DNA from: Paulinella micropora | Taxonomy: Eukaryota; Cercozoa; Imbricatea; Euglyphida; Paulinellidae | Reading direction: 5' to 3' | DNA length: 64,000 nt | Assembly: GCA_019918135.1 (NCBI GenBank) | Contig: WBZZ01006849.1 | Location: forward strand, 1 to 64,000 | Shown: in pieces, positions 17,672-28,361 of the stretch | Layout: each line of letters opens with the position of its first letter | Position numbering within the stretch: the first letter of the stretch is position 1 | Notes under the pieces: generated by a model | What the model saw: the letters and a program-made list of their open reading frames with translations, nothing else | The model's database searches: none | Told to the model about the DNA's origin: nothing | Position numbers and translations under genes: made by a program

Positions 17672-19256
17672 ACTGCTATTCCTGATTTATAGTTAAAAGC
17701 AAGTTTGTTTGAGTTTTTGTATATTTGAAAGTTTGAGCCAAGGAGGCTTGATTTCCAGTTTGAGCCGTCATAATAAGCATCAAAACTTAAGCCTATATTG
17801 TCGTGTGTCCAGTTCACTAATTGAAATGTTGGATAAGCATCCGCCGTTGTTATTGCTTGTAGTGTGCCCCACCGATATTTGAAGCAGTCCCGTATAATTC
17901 TAAGCCCCCTGTCGCTCCATTCACTGATTTTGATGTGTTTCCTATAATTATCGGTCTGCTTATCGATGATGTTAGTGATGTTGTTATTTTATCACTCGTC
18001 GTTAATGTTGTTGTAGTCATGCCAGTAGTTGAAGTGATTGATGTTCCCGTTATTGTTCCACCATTTGTTATGTTGTTTGAGTTCATATCTAAGGCTCCAT
18101 AAAACCGCATACCGCCAGCATTGTTAAAACTGACAATGTCAGACGAAGCACTTTTATTATCTAAAAGTTTTGAAATATAAAGTCCCGCCCCTTTTACATC
18201 AAATGCTACATTCGTGAATACATAACCTCTTTGGTCTGCGGTTCCACTTGTAGCGGTATTTAGAGTAAGTAAGAAATATTGATAATCACCTGATGTCTGT
18301 GAAAAGAATAGATCTCCTCCATTTTGGTTTAATATCCTCGCCCCATTATATGTTATATTTCCACCATTAATGATAACTTGATTATTAAAATCAGCCGTTT
18401 GTGTTAAAGTTAGATATTTTATCACAGTGCTCGTCCCGTTGAATGTTTTAAATCCTGTTATTGTTTGGTCTCTTGTTATTTTCACACAATTGTCATCCAG
18501 ATATTGCCTATTTACCGCTTCATTCGCATTTTGTGGTGCTCCTAGATTAACAATCCGACTATTATTACAATCTAAGCCAGTAGCATTAAACCACGAAACA
18601 ATCGTTCCATCAATAATAAAACTTATTTTTTTCGCAGAAATTTCAAAGTTGTAATATGTTGCAGTTTTCATATCCAAACTAACAATTGACCCGATATTAC
18701 TTGTAGAATTGAAAACGATGAATGTGCCTTTTGTTGGTGAATTGATTGAATTTCCAGTTATTTCAACACCACTGCTATAATATTATGTCTTAATTCCTGC
18801 TATTGTTTGGTTTCCTGTTAGTTTCACATTTTGCCCGTCTTTTGTATCAACATAACTTTTATTTGCTCCATCTGTTGAAGCGGAAGGGTCTGCCAAGTTT
18901 GTTATTTTGTTGTTATTCAAACTTAATGTTGTTCCAGTTGCGGTTATAATTAAAGTATTACCTGAATATAACTCTACATATGAACCAGTTATTTGTATCG
19001 GATACCAAGTCGCTGTTGCTGTTTTTTGTGCTGCAATCATTCCTATTTTTGTATCAAAGGCAATACCAATACCATCAAAAGAAGTAGGATTGGACGAACC
19101 ACTTACTTCTAAAGTTGATGTAAATTTTTTAGTCCCTGCTATGGTTTGGTCTCCTGTTAGTTTAACCACCGAAGTATCAAGAACTGAAACATCCAAGCCA
19201 TCAAAAAGATTTACATTTGTTATGCTTTGGCTTTTCATATCAATCCCCGCACTCAT
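17672..19256 (-). pseudogene. Fibre shaft protein made of repeated cassettes
   Basis: The coding is minus strand. Recurring cassettes are SITNVNLFDGLDVSVLDTS, VKLTGDQTIAGTKKF, ATGGLELYG and LNNNKITNLADPSASTDGANK, typical of long trimeric beta-helical fibres. An in-frame TAA at 18783-18785 interrupts otherwise continuous coding, which resumes in the same frame toward 17850. A one-base shift near 17865 then links to coding down to 17672. The plus-strand fibre at 19861-21064 shares several of these cassettes almost word for word. The product should be a receptor-binding virion fibre. It is inactive as it stands. Confidence 0.65.
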
Positions 19257-19276
19257 TTATTATACTGCTAAATGTC

Positions 19277-19813
19277 TTAATACCCGCTTGGAGCATCTGT
19301 CGCATATAAGTTATATGTCAATAAAACCTCATTAGTTGTATTTCCAGAAATTCGTATTGTTGTATTATTGGTGGTATCCGCGGGATTTGGACAAGTCATT
19401 AACCATATCATTTTCATTTGGACTCCGTATCTTTGAATTAGCCATATACAATCAAAAGACTTATACTCAATGGTGGTTGTATAATTTAGCACTTCGCTGT
19501 AAAAGTCATCAACATTTGTTCCGTCCGTTTTATGAAACCAGAACTGGAAAGTTCCTATTCCAGTCGGGGCGGGCAAATTTAAAGACCCGCGAAAAGATAC
19601 TTTAATAAAATAACCATATCCCAGATTTGATATTGTTTTGCTACCATAACCGCCGGTGCAAAGAGTAGTGAATGTAGAACTTTCCATCCACGATCTAATG
19701 TCAAGACCAACATACGCATTTTGAATGTTTCTTGTTAATGTCGGGGTAGCAGTGATTGCAATAGTTTTAGTATCTATTGACTGCTGTTCTTGCGATCGGC
19801 CAAATATATTCAT
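19277..19813 (-). CDS. Beta-rich virion protein, possibly fibre-associated
   Basis: This 178-residue ORF with ATG at 19813 is rich in Thr, Ser, Tyr and Gly (NIFGRSQEQQSIDTK, STFTTLCTGGYGSK, FQFWFHKTDGTNVDDF). No membrane segment or catalytic motif is seen. It sits immediately upstream of the minus-strand fibre shaft and shares the divergent promoter with the plus-strand fibre. It could be a fibre base or head. It is not recognised by family. Confidence 0.45.
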   Translation of the reverse strand: MNIFGRSQEQQSIDTKTIAITATPTLTRNIQNAYVGLDIRSWMESSTFTTLCTGGYGSKTISNLGYGYFIKVSFRGSLNLPAPTGIGTFQFWFHKTDGTNVDDFYSEVLNYTTTIEYKSFDCIWLIQRYGVQMKMIWLMTCPNPADTTNNTTIRISGNTTNEVLLTYNLYATDAPSGY

Positions 19814-19860
19814 ATTTTTTTAACTATATATTCTACGATATAAAATGATTCTATTAAATT
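19814..19860. promoter_or_regulatory. AT-rich divergent promoter between two fibre units
   Basis: 47 bp containing TATATATTCTACGATATAAAA between two divergent ATGs. It would drive both fibre units. This is inferred from position only. Confidence 0.35.
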
Positions 19861-21064
19861 ATGAACCATTTGGGCAATCCATGGACATATCATTTTTACG
19901 GCTCTGTTATAGTGGATGAGAATTTAGAAATTGATGGAGTATTATATGGCGATCATATTGAAGCAAACTCAATACAAGCAAGGACTGACGACATAACATC
20001 ATCGCGAAATAATAACTCCTCTTTGTTGATATCTGATACTGGTTATGTGTCAATTAATAACGAATACGATTTACCATTAGCGGACGGCACGGCTAATCAA
20101 GTATTAAAAACAGATGGGTTGGGCAATACTTCATTTGCTACATTAACTTCAAGTTATATAAGCGACTTTGAATTAGATAAATTAACGGACGTAACAATAA
20201 CGGGCACACCCAACAGCAATCAATTGCTTATTTATAGCACAGGGCAATGGAGAAATACGACATCACCCTTTCTAAGATTAGATGGAATTTTCAATATGAC
20301 GGGAACATTAAATATGGGAGGCAAAGCATAACAAATGTAAATCTTGTTGATGGTGTAGATGTTTCTGTTCTTGATACTTTGGTGGTTAAACTAACAGGAG
20401 ACCAAACAATAACGGGGAATAAGGATTTCGTGGATAAAATATCAACATGGTATGGGAAACCGATAATCATAGGTAGAGCAACAAAAGGAAATGGTGCTAC
20501 TGGTGGATTGGAATTGTATGGTAATTATGGCGACCGAACTGGTGGTGCGCATATGCAAGCAATTACATCACAAGACAAGTATCCTACTTTTTCGTTAGTC
20601 AATTTAGGGCATGGTAGTGTAAGTATGGCATTTGATGCTTATATGGATTCTAACGGATGGGAATCTAGTTATGCGACTTCAAGTTTTGCAATCGCGAAAG
20701 TTAATGATAAATTTAGAATTTTGTATGGTATTGGGAGTACCATTGGGGATGTTGTTCCATGGGACACTGCTCTGGAAATTGACACAGCAGGTTTATTAAC
20801 CGCGAAAGCAATAACGGCGAGTGGATTAATAACGGCAAATGCGGGATTAAATATGGGAGGGCAAAGTATAACAAATGTTAATTTGGTTGATGGTGTTGAT
20901 GTTTCTGTTCTTGATACTTCCGTGGTTAAACTAACAGGAGACCAAACTATATAACATTGGAAGTATATTATAAAACGGCATCTGCGGATTATGTATCTTT
21001 TAAACCATCATATTTTAATATTGATGTGATGAGAGACATAGCACTAACCGCCGCTTACACATGA
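19861..21064 (+). pseudogene. Second fibre gene, plus strand
   Basis: The N-terminal 156 codons (NHLGNPWTYHFYGSVIVDEN, then NEYDLPLADGTANQVLKTD) resemble viral fibre N-termini with a repeated display motif. A missing base at about 20324-20328, in a GGAGGCAAAG context, shifts into the next frame. That frame carries the SITNVNLVDG, KLTGDQTI and GATGGLELYG cassettes to 20954. A short coding tail in a further frame ends at TGA 21062-21064. The shared cassettes show it is a paralogue of the minus-strand shaft. Near-identical cassettes invite recombination between the two. Confidence 0.65.
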
Positions 21065-21718
21065 AACCTGTCATACATATCCTTTAGTGTCGTGAGTTTG
21101 CCCTCGTGTTGAGATAAAACATCGCGGGAAAATGTCTTATAATCTAACTTGCCATATTTAAGAATAGGGCGTTGGTCTGGTGGTATGTGTGCGTATCTAC
21201 TCTCGTGCCATTTTTTCATCCTCCTGCATTATGGTGCGGTCTTCCACTTTCATATACAAGAAATTAAACGGGTCTTTTGATACTTTCAAATGTGCCGTTA
21301 TTATTTCATAGCAACTATACCCGCTCTCGGGCGGATTCCGCTTTGCTTTAATTGGTGTTTTCTTCTCATTTGGCGCTTCTAAAACTGGTAATTCTTTTTT
21401 TGCCAATGCTTCTCCTACATTCGTTTTGATTTCGGTGATACCAGTTTCCTTCATATCACTTTCTTTAAAAGGCGTATATACTTCTATCGTTTCTGGTTCG
21501 TCATCAAAAACAACCTTCTTCAATGTATCAACAGAGGGTAATACAACTTCAACATTATCACCCTGCGGGGGTTGTTCGGGTCGGTATTTTTCGTAAAATG
21601 CGATAATTTCAGGTTTGAGCGATTTGCTTGTTGGCAGTTTTATGTCGCTACTTAAATGAGTCCATTTTTCTATTTGACTTAGATAATCTTTTTTGGTAGA
21701 CATGCTATATATAAGCAT
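21055..21718 (-). pseudogene. Virus-like protein of unknown function, frameshifted
   Basis: ATG at 21718 (or 21703). 173 codons are open, then TAG in the context GAAAAAATGG near 21215. A one-base change in the A-run continues the protein (YAHIPPDQRPILKYGKL) to TAA at 21055-21057. It is rich in Lys/Glu/Pro in the middle and would have about 220 residues. It lies downstream of the primase-helicase on the same strand. It is not recognised. Confidence 0.45.
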
Positions 21719-21745
21719 AACAAAAAAAAATCCGTTTTTTTATAT

Positions 21746-24181
21746 TGTTTATTCATCATCGTCATCGTCATCGTCAAAAGCCCATTCATTATCACCATAA
21801 ATAACCTTTCATTGATTTTTACATTCTTCTAAACTCGCGCGCCTGCTTCCATCGTTTTCTTCTTTTCTACCATACTTGGCATCAGTTTTCTAAGACTAGT
21901 CCAGAAACTAACCCGCGAAGTGTGCGGGTCATTCGCATTTGCTTTATACACATCATACAATTCTTCTTTTGAAACTTCTTCACCAAAACGAATTCCTGGA
22001 AATTGGTTTATAATATATCCCAAGTTCAAGCAATCCAACCACCACTTCCTCAACTTTGAAAGGGATTTTACTTTTTGTTCTCGTAGCCCCTTTGTAATGA
22101 TTGTTTCGCGATCGTTAAACTCGCTAGCTAAGGTCTCTTTCAAGGAGAAACTTTGCCAGTCGTTGCCTGTCAATAGATCTGATATCCGCAATCACTTTTC
22201 TCTTTTCGTCTGTTTTCATGAGTGCCAGTTCATCAGAAACTTCAAGGACTAGCCATCGTTGCTCAGTGGTGCCCGCTGGCACTAACCATTCTTCGTTTGA
22301 AGCAAGGACTAAGAATAGCATATTTTCTAATGTTAAATTTGGTAAATATTTTTGTTTAGAGTGAGCGTGTTTTCTTATACGAGTTTCTTAATTGTTCCCG
22401 CTCGTTCTTTATCACCACCCCAAACCATTTCGTCCATAAATACTACGATTGCTTTTGCAAGTTGCGCATTGAAATTGCCTAATATTTCTCTAACGTCGGA
22501 CGGCTGGAAGTAATAATCAGCGCCTATTATGTCTTTGAATATTTCAAGAATAATACCCTTACCTGCTCGTTCAGTGCTTGTCAAAACTAATGATAAGTGT
22601 AGTTTTTGCCACGGCTTTTGGTAAATGCTCGCAAACATAATATCAAGCACTTTTATATATATGTCTTGCCTTCCCCCACACCATCTGTTTAGGATATATT
22701 GAAAGAATGCTTCATTTTTTTCTTCTTCTGCCGTGAAGGATTTTACGTCTTCTAATGTGTCCGCTGGGATTTCAAAACCCTTAAACAAGTTATAAAATCC
22801 TTGTTTGTCGTTATCAAAGTATGCCTTGGGGTCAAAGATTACGTCATTTACTTCGCGTCTTTTTGGGTGTGTAGTCCACATTTTATACAAATCAACAACA
22901 TTCAATTTGTCGGGGTTTTTACCTAGCGCTATCCAGTCCTCCTTTGATAGATTGGTCTTTACTCTTTTGTTTTTGAAGAATGATTCCGTTGCTGATTCCG
23001 TCTTGTAGCGAAATACTTTTTTACCTTTTGAATCAACATATTCTTCAATTATAGCGGGCTTGGCTAAATTAGCAAAAGTGTATGATTCATTCATCCAGGC
23101 CAAAGCAGTGTCTATCAACTCTTTGAATTTTTCTAAACTATTACATTCGCTGGCGAGTCGGCGCAGGTCATCAATCGTGTTGATATTACGGACGATAGGG
23201 GGCGATAATTCGTGAATTTTCATACCTTTACCCTCGCAACTGCTATCGTGGCAGTAGAAATATAGCCCGTCTCTTCTCCATACTACATAGCAATTGTCGC
23301 TGTTATTTTCTTCCCCGTTTATAATGCATACTCGTGTCCCTATGGTTTTTAAAACAAACATTCTGCTTTATTTCAACAATTTCTACATTTGGTATTTTGC
23401 TGAGTATAATTTCGCGTATTTCGTCCAATGTAATATGTTGATATCGCTTCAAAGTTGTATATTCGGGAATTTTGATGTCGTAAAATGTATTGTCATCGGG
23501 GCGCATAATCAGATAATCGTCAATTTCTACATCTTGTAGCAGTTTCAACGTGTTTGTTTTTTGGGTGTATGAATACGGAAGCAAAACGCGGTCGCTATCC
23601 TCTTTATGAGAGTAGATAGTGCGGAAAGCCCTGTTTTTGTTATAGACGGAAATATCAAGTATAGTCCGCAATTCAATATTCTTGTCGGCTCGTTCAAATG
23701 TGAAACAAAGGTCGGGATAATCTTTTTCAATCACCACTTCTACATACTTCCAAAACTCTTTTTGTGTTTCGCAGTTTTTAAACACCAAGCCGTTATCGTA
23801 AGAAAAATGGCACGACATTTTACCATTCTTGCTCGCGTCCAAGTATTTGGCTTTTTTGGGATTATACTTCAAACCCATATTAGCAAATACATTTTCCATG
23901 AGCGTGTTCCACCGCTCATACATTTTTTCTCGTGAGATTGATAATTCATCGCCATCAATGTCGGCAAACATTCGTTGGGGTTTGTTTTCCATTAATACTT
24001 CATAGTATTGCTTTTGGTCATCGGGCGTTTTTTCAATCAATTGAATGAAATCCTCTTGGCATAGCATAGTGGTAAATTGTTTATTCCCCCACTTGATAAG
24101 AACCGCATCAAGTGGTTTATCTCTCAGTGCTTCTTCTTGTTTCCAGTACCATTGTCCATTGGTCAGTGTCGGCGCGGTCAT
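21746..24181 (-). pseudogene. Archaeo-eukaryotic primase fused to D5/NrS-1-like helicase, multiply broken
   Basis: One gene in at least five pieces. The N-terminal piece (ATG 24181) has primase motifs FADIDGDE (72-79), KMSCHFSY (121-128) and an Arg/Lys-rich third motif near 180. The next piece (to 22375) opens with a Cys-containing CYVVWRRDGLYFYCHDSSC zinc region. It then has Walker A TSTERAGKG (about 261-269) and Walker B IVVFMDEM (305-312). The piece at 22321-22124 holds SNEEWLVPAG, typical of the NrS-1-polymerase-like (DUF5906) helicase. The remaining pieces give the C-terminal domain and an Asp-rich end at about 21746-21790. Shifts lie near 23360-23303, 22375-22321, 22160 and 21850, with a TGA near 21810. 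It would have primed and unwound viral DNA. Confidence 0.7.
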
Positions 24182-24328
24182 ATTATATAGTCGCTCGGAT
24201 TTTTTTATAAAAATAAATTAATTATTCTATATATCCGTATATCCATGTATACCATTGTCCTTAATAGGTAATTATAATTTTCTATATATCGTTATGACAA
24301 AAAAAACAACTTGTCTTTTTTTTACTTA
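24182..24328. promoter_or_regulatory. AT-rich intergenic region upstream of primase-helicase
   Basis: A/T-only blocks including TTATATAG just upstream of the primase start, and near-repeats ATATATCCGTATATCC and TATATCGTTATG. It probably holds the primase promoter. No gene is seen. Confidence 0.3.
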
Positions 24329-24878
24329 TTATCTTAGCCAAAAGGGTTTATCGTTTGTTCCACTTCTAATCTTATCCAAGCAATCGCATGGGTCAAATCC
24401 TCTAAAAGCATTACAAAGAGTGCACCGATAAAATTTCTTTTTCATACAAGATTTATGATAATACTTGTCCCTGTTCGGATATTTTTCTACAATCTTTTTT
24501 GGAATTGCCCTATTGCTATCACAATAACAACAAATTTAATGTTTGGATTGTCAAGGGTGCGGAGAAGCAACGACAAGTCTTCGTTCATTTTATCATTCTT
24601 AAATCGCTTGATACACTCAGATCCCAGCACCATTTCGTTTCCGTTTTTTACATTTTTTATAATGAAATTCTTCGCGATCTCGTGTGAGCAACAACAATAT
24701 TGTTCTTCCCTGTTCTCTATACTTTCCATGAGTTTCCAGTCGTTCGTGTTCCATTTTCCATCGGGTGATAGAAACGCAACGGCATTGACTAGATTTAGAA
24801 ATGACTTCCATTCACGTAATCCAAATGGAGTTGTAAGTCTTCATATGTCCAATGCGATCGGCTGTGAGAGGTGTCCAT
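24329..24878 (-). pseudogene. Zinc-binding protein with two cysteine clusters, frameshifted
   Basis: Pieces starting from ATG 24878 give an N-terminal helix, then YCCCSHEIAKNFIIKNV, NGNEMVLGSECIKRF and, after a shift near 24540, ICCYCDSNRAIPKKIVEKYP. The end reads YYHKSCMKKKFYRCTLCNAF and stops at 24329-24331. The CxC/CxxC sets suggest two zinc sites, as in small zinc-ribbon proteins of large DNA viruses. At least two frame changes are required. The exact family is not identified. Confidence 0.45.
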
Positions 24879-24919
24879 GGTTTATATAATAGTGTATATA
24901 TTTTGATATATAAAATAAA

Positions 24920-25139
24920 TTATATATTGTTTAACATACTATTACGAAAAGCCCTTAATTCAAGCAATTCCGCTTTTTGTTTTTCGTATTTCTCCTTCCG
25001 CAATAATTTTATTCTCTCTTGGATCTTATAATAGTATGCCTTCCCTATTCTTATCAGGATGAACCTTCAAAAATGCTTTCGCCCTTTCCCTTCTCCGTTG
25101 AACGATTTCTTGCTTGGTGAATTGAGGTGTCCTCGGCAT
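24920..25139 (-). pseudogene. Small basic helical protein, frameshifted
   Basis: ATG at 25139 gives PRTPQFTKQEIVQRRRERAK, then HPDKN. A one-base shift near 25045 leads to YYYKIQERIKLLRKEKYEKQ and a stop at 24920-24922. It would have about 72 residues and be highly basic. DNA or RNA binding is possible. It is not recognised. Confidence 0.4.
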
Positions 25140-25812
25140 TATGTCTCTTATATATATAATTGTATTATTTTAATTATTTTAAATAGAAAATCGACCCGCG
25201 CTAGAAACGCGAAAACGCCGTTGTGGCGACTCGGACACTTGAGAGTGGTATTGAGCAGGCTAAAGGCGACAATTCGTCTTAGTATTAATAGTGTCCAAGT
25301 CTGTCCAAGTCCGACCCTTTTTTTAAGAAATTTTTTAAGAGGGGGTATAATAAAAAGGGGAGAGGAGAAAAAAATGTACTTTTTTTATAAAAGGTTGGAC
25401 AGGTTGGACAGTATAAAAAATTTGTAATACGAAGAAGAATTATATAATAAATATTGAAATTTAACGATAAAAAAGTGTCCAACCTTTAAAAAACCGACTT
25501 GGCCGTGGCCGACCATGGGGTTGGCCACCAATAGGAGAAGATATTTTCACTCCCCCTGCTCTTATATTCATCAAAAAAAATATCGTTATGGCTAGATTTA
25601 TGAGCAAAAAAATAAAAAAGGCCTTTGTGGATGAAAAGAAAACATCCTTGAGAATTGAACCAGCAACCTAAAATTTCAATATCCACCTTGAACCCATTGC
25701 TTTTCCTTCCCACGAAGGCTGCCAGTGATATAGGAAAAAAAATAGTTGAAGTATTATCTTTTGTTTTGGAATTCCAAAACAATTACATCAAATTCTAGAA
25801 AATTCTATTTCC
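25140..25812. other. Non-coding region with repeated TGTCCAA/TTGGACA motifs
   Basis: No supported gene. TGTCCAA occurs twice in tandem at about 25290-25310. Its complement TTGGACA occurs twice at about 25395-25411, and TGTCCAA once more near 25477. An 18-bp GC-rich dyad TTGGCCGTGGCCGACCATGG lies just after. The arrangement could be a protein-binding or replication region. A minus-strand B-box-like GGTTCAATTCT near 25650 does not fold into a tRNA. Confidence 0.4.
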
Positions 25813-26446
25813 GTGAATATCACCATGCGACACCAAAACACGGCGGTGTCGCAGTGTCGCAGTGTCGCAACCTCTGCGACAGAATTTCACTTTTTTGTCG
25901 CAGTGTCGCAAAAAAGGGACTTAATTCCGAGTAGAATCAAAACTAAATCCGATTGGTTAGTGGAATTTGAAATTCGTAGAACTTGTAAGGATAGAGTAAA
26001 TAAGGATAAAATCGCTTGCGAAGAAAGAATTTCTAAAGCAGATAAAGAAATCGCTCGTCTCGTTGAAAAGAAACAGCCTGACCTGATTAAGGTTGAGGCT
26101 ATCAATGAGATGTTGCGACGATTGAGTATTGAAAGTAATGAAGTAGAGGAAGACAGACTTATTCGCTTGAAGCAAAAGAAATTGGAAAAAAAATAAACAA
26201 AGAACGCGATAATTTATATAGGTGGGAAAATGATAATCGTGGCCAACTTTTCGCTATTGTCTTGAATAGAATTCTCGTTGGTATTGAGAAAGAGCATTTA
26301 TCGTTTAATGTTTCTTTTAACAAATATTCCAGTGATTGTATTAACGAATACGTAAATGATAGTATTAATAATGCTATTGTTAGTAAAAACGATAGGAATA
26401 TGCACAGAGTCTATAGAACCGAGAGTGCAGATAGCAACTCGGAATA
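25813..26446 (+). pseudogene. Coiled-coil protein of unknown function, frameshifted
   Basis: The first frame (from about 25825) has a GTCGCAGT tandem repeat in its 5' part, then a long charged helix (EERISKADKEIARLVEKKQ, LRRLSIESNEVEEDRLIRL) to TAA 26194-26196 in an eight-A run. One base on, coding continues (NLYRWENDNRGQLFAIVLN, SFNKYSSDCINEYVNDSI) to TAA 26444-26446. The joined product would have about 205 residues. The repeat-rich start is uncertain. It is not recognised. Confidence 0.45.
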
Positions 26447-26465
26447 AAAAGACTTAGTGCAAAAA

Positions 26466-26548
26466 TGGTTTTTTTAAAAACCAGGGGTTTAAACCCCACC
26501 CTCATTCAAAGAAATTTCTATTACACATGCTTTTTGTGTGTGTAATAG
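26466..26548. terminator. Three consecutive hairpins between genes
   Basis: Self-complementary units TGGTTTTTTTAAAAACCA (26466-26483), GGGGTTTAAACCCC (26484-26497) and a CTATTACACA...TGTGTAATAG stem (26518-26548) follow the stop at 26446. Stacked hairpins between viral genes suggest transcript-end signals, as known in some large DNA viruses. Confidence 0.4.
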
Positions 26549-26637
26549 ACTATGGGAGAGCCAAATGAATTAGTTGAAGGAGTTGGTGGAATCAACCTCG
26601 CTCGTAGTAAGTCCTAAACTCAATTGTTTCTTTTTTC

Positions 26638-27024
26638 ATGTCCATGAATGTGGTTGTAGGTTTCTGGAAGCCGTGGGTGGTAGTGGAAAAAAAAGCCCCT
26701 ACCGACATGAAAGACGCGCAATTTGTTCGCGTGTCTGCTGGGTTTGCGAGTCTTGGTTTGAAGGGTTTTACTATCGTCCAGAACGAAGTCAAGTATTTTA
26801 CTCGCCATGCGAGCGAGAGAGACGAAAATTATCTTTTCGCTTGGGTTCCTCTGGATAAAACCATGAGGAACCCGAGAAAGAAAACTTACTTTCTCGTTTC
26901 ACTGAAGGTTGGGGAGGAGGGGGAGGAGGGGGAGGAAATTCTTGTCTTTCCCTCTCTCTCTGCTATCGTGAAAAAGATGACTGACAAGGAAGAATCCATC
27001 AATTGGATTGTCCCCATTTTCTGA
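26638..27024 (+). CDS. Small protein of unknown function, intact
   Basis: 128 codons from ATG 26638 to TGA 27022-27024. A mixed alpha/beta pattern (NVVVGFWKPWVVVEKK, GLKGFTIVQNEVKYFTRHAS, KKTYFLVSLKVGEEG) contains a short Gly/Glu repeat encoded by GGGGAGGA units. There are no catalytic motifs. It is the last gene before the large inverted repeat begins at 27055 and one of the few unbroken ORFs of the viral remnant. Confidence 0.5.
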   Translation: MSMNVVVGFWKPWVVVEKKAPTDMKDAQFVRVSAGFASLGLKGFTIVQNEVKYFTRHASERDENYLFAWVPLDKTMRNPRKKTYFLVSLKVGEEGEEGEEILVFPSLSAIVKKMTDKEESINWIVPIF

Positions 27025-27089
27025 AACAATTTTTATTAAATTGGTTGGGTTTCTAGTTGTCGTTTATTTTGTTTTTCTCACTGCTGATC

Positions 27090-27487
27090 ATTTATGTATT
27101 CGCGACTTGTCCAACCGCAAAGTATGAAACAAGCATTAAAAACATAAACAACCAACATTTGACATATACTAGAAAACATACATAGAAAACAAAAAAGTGT
27201 CAAATGTTTAACGTAAATTTATCAAACTAAGCACATTAAGAGAGATTTAGACGAAAAGGCACATAAACCATATACACGCAGTTTATATATATTTTTATGA
27301 AATAAAAATATGGTTTATGTGTCTTTTCGTCTAAATCTCTCTTAATGTGCTTAGTTTGATAAATTTACGTTAAGCATTTGACACTTTTTTTGTTTTCTAT
27401 GTATGTTTTCTATGTCAAATGTTGGTTGTTTATGTTTTTAATGCTTGTTTCATACTTTGCGGTTGGACAAGTCGCGAATACATAAAT
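27090..27487. repeat. Palindrome P1, left arm (telomere-like)
   Basis: Two arms of about 185 bp with near-perfect complementarity enclose a central loop of about 34 bp (27275-27308, rich in TATATATAT). The arms begin ATTTATGTATTCGCGAC and end GTCGCGAATACATAAAT. A few mismatches and a 6-bp extra piece (TACTAG) occur at 27160-27166. A mirror copy lies at 46129-46524. The structure is that of a replicated hairpin telomere junction or a foldback element. Confidence 0.85.
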
Positions 27488-27889
27488 ATATATATAAACA
27501 TAATTAAAAATACAGGAATACATACATACATACATAAATACATACATACATACATACATACATACATACATACATACGTATGTATATATAAATACACACA
27601 CACACATATATATATATAATATATACATAATTATAAATACAGGAATACATACATACATGCATAAATACATACAGACTTACATACGTACATGCATACATCT
27701 CTCTCTCTCTCACACACACATACATGCATACATACATACATACATACATACATACAGACATACATACGTACATGCATACATCTATCTCACTCTCTCTCTC
27801 TCACACACACACAAACACACACACACACATGCATTCATACATACAAGCATACATGCATACATACATACATACATACATATATATATGTG

Positions 27890-27920
<31 letters not shown>

Positions 27921-27960
27921 GTATAAATACATGCACTCACACACACATATATATATATAT
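27488..27960. repeat. (CATA)n, (CA)n, (TC)n microsatellite, left arm
   Basis: A compound simple repeat separates P1 and P2. The open frames here encode only short-period peptides and are not genes. Confidence 0.9.
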
Positions 27961-28361
27961 GATCATTTATGTAGAATCGACAGGTCTATCTCGTATATCA
28001 TAAAACAAGCCTTAGAAACATAAAAAAACGACATACGACATATCAAAAATAGACATTCAAATATATCAAAACATACAAAGACGTAAAACAAAATATGATT
28101 ACTAAGCCCTTTTTCATCAAAATGACGACAAAAAACATATTTTACTATCATAAAATATATATAAATTTCATTTATATGTTTTTTGTCGTCATTTTGATGA
28201 AAAAGGGCTTAGTATTGATTTTATCATATTTTGTTTTACGTCTTTGTATGTTTTGATATATTTGAATGTCTATTTTTGATATGTCGTATGTCGTTTTTTT
28301 ATGTTTCTAAGGCTTGTTTTATGATATACGAGATAGACCTGTCGATTCTACATAAATGATC
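27961..28361. repeat. Palindrome P2, left arm (telomere-like)
   Basis: Arms of about 180 bp begin GATCATTTATGTAGAATCGAC and end with its complement. The loop of about 34 bp at 28140-28173 is A/T only. P2 ends 184 bp upstream of the resolvase ATG. P1 and P2 share the GATCATTTATGTA terminus, an AAACAAGCNTTARAAACATA block and ACTAAGC near the centre, so they are diverged relatives. The mirror copy is at 45245-45659. Confidence 0.85.

Noticed and set aside
25630..25730. tRNA gene on the minus strand (B-box-like GGTTCAATTCT)
   Set aside because: T-stem and acceptor stem do not pair, and no consistent anticodon arm can be drawn.
13037..27024. Complete virus genome
   Set aside because: No major capsid protein, packaging ATPase, maturation protease or DNA polymerase motif found in any frame.
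27488..27960. Long Tyr/Ile/Thr/His repeat ORFs on both strands (and at 45660-46128)
   Set aside because: They are translations of CATA/CA/TC microsatellites in whichever frame lacks stops.
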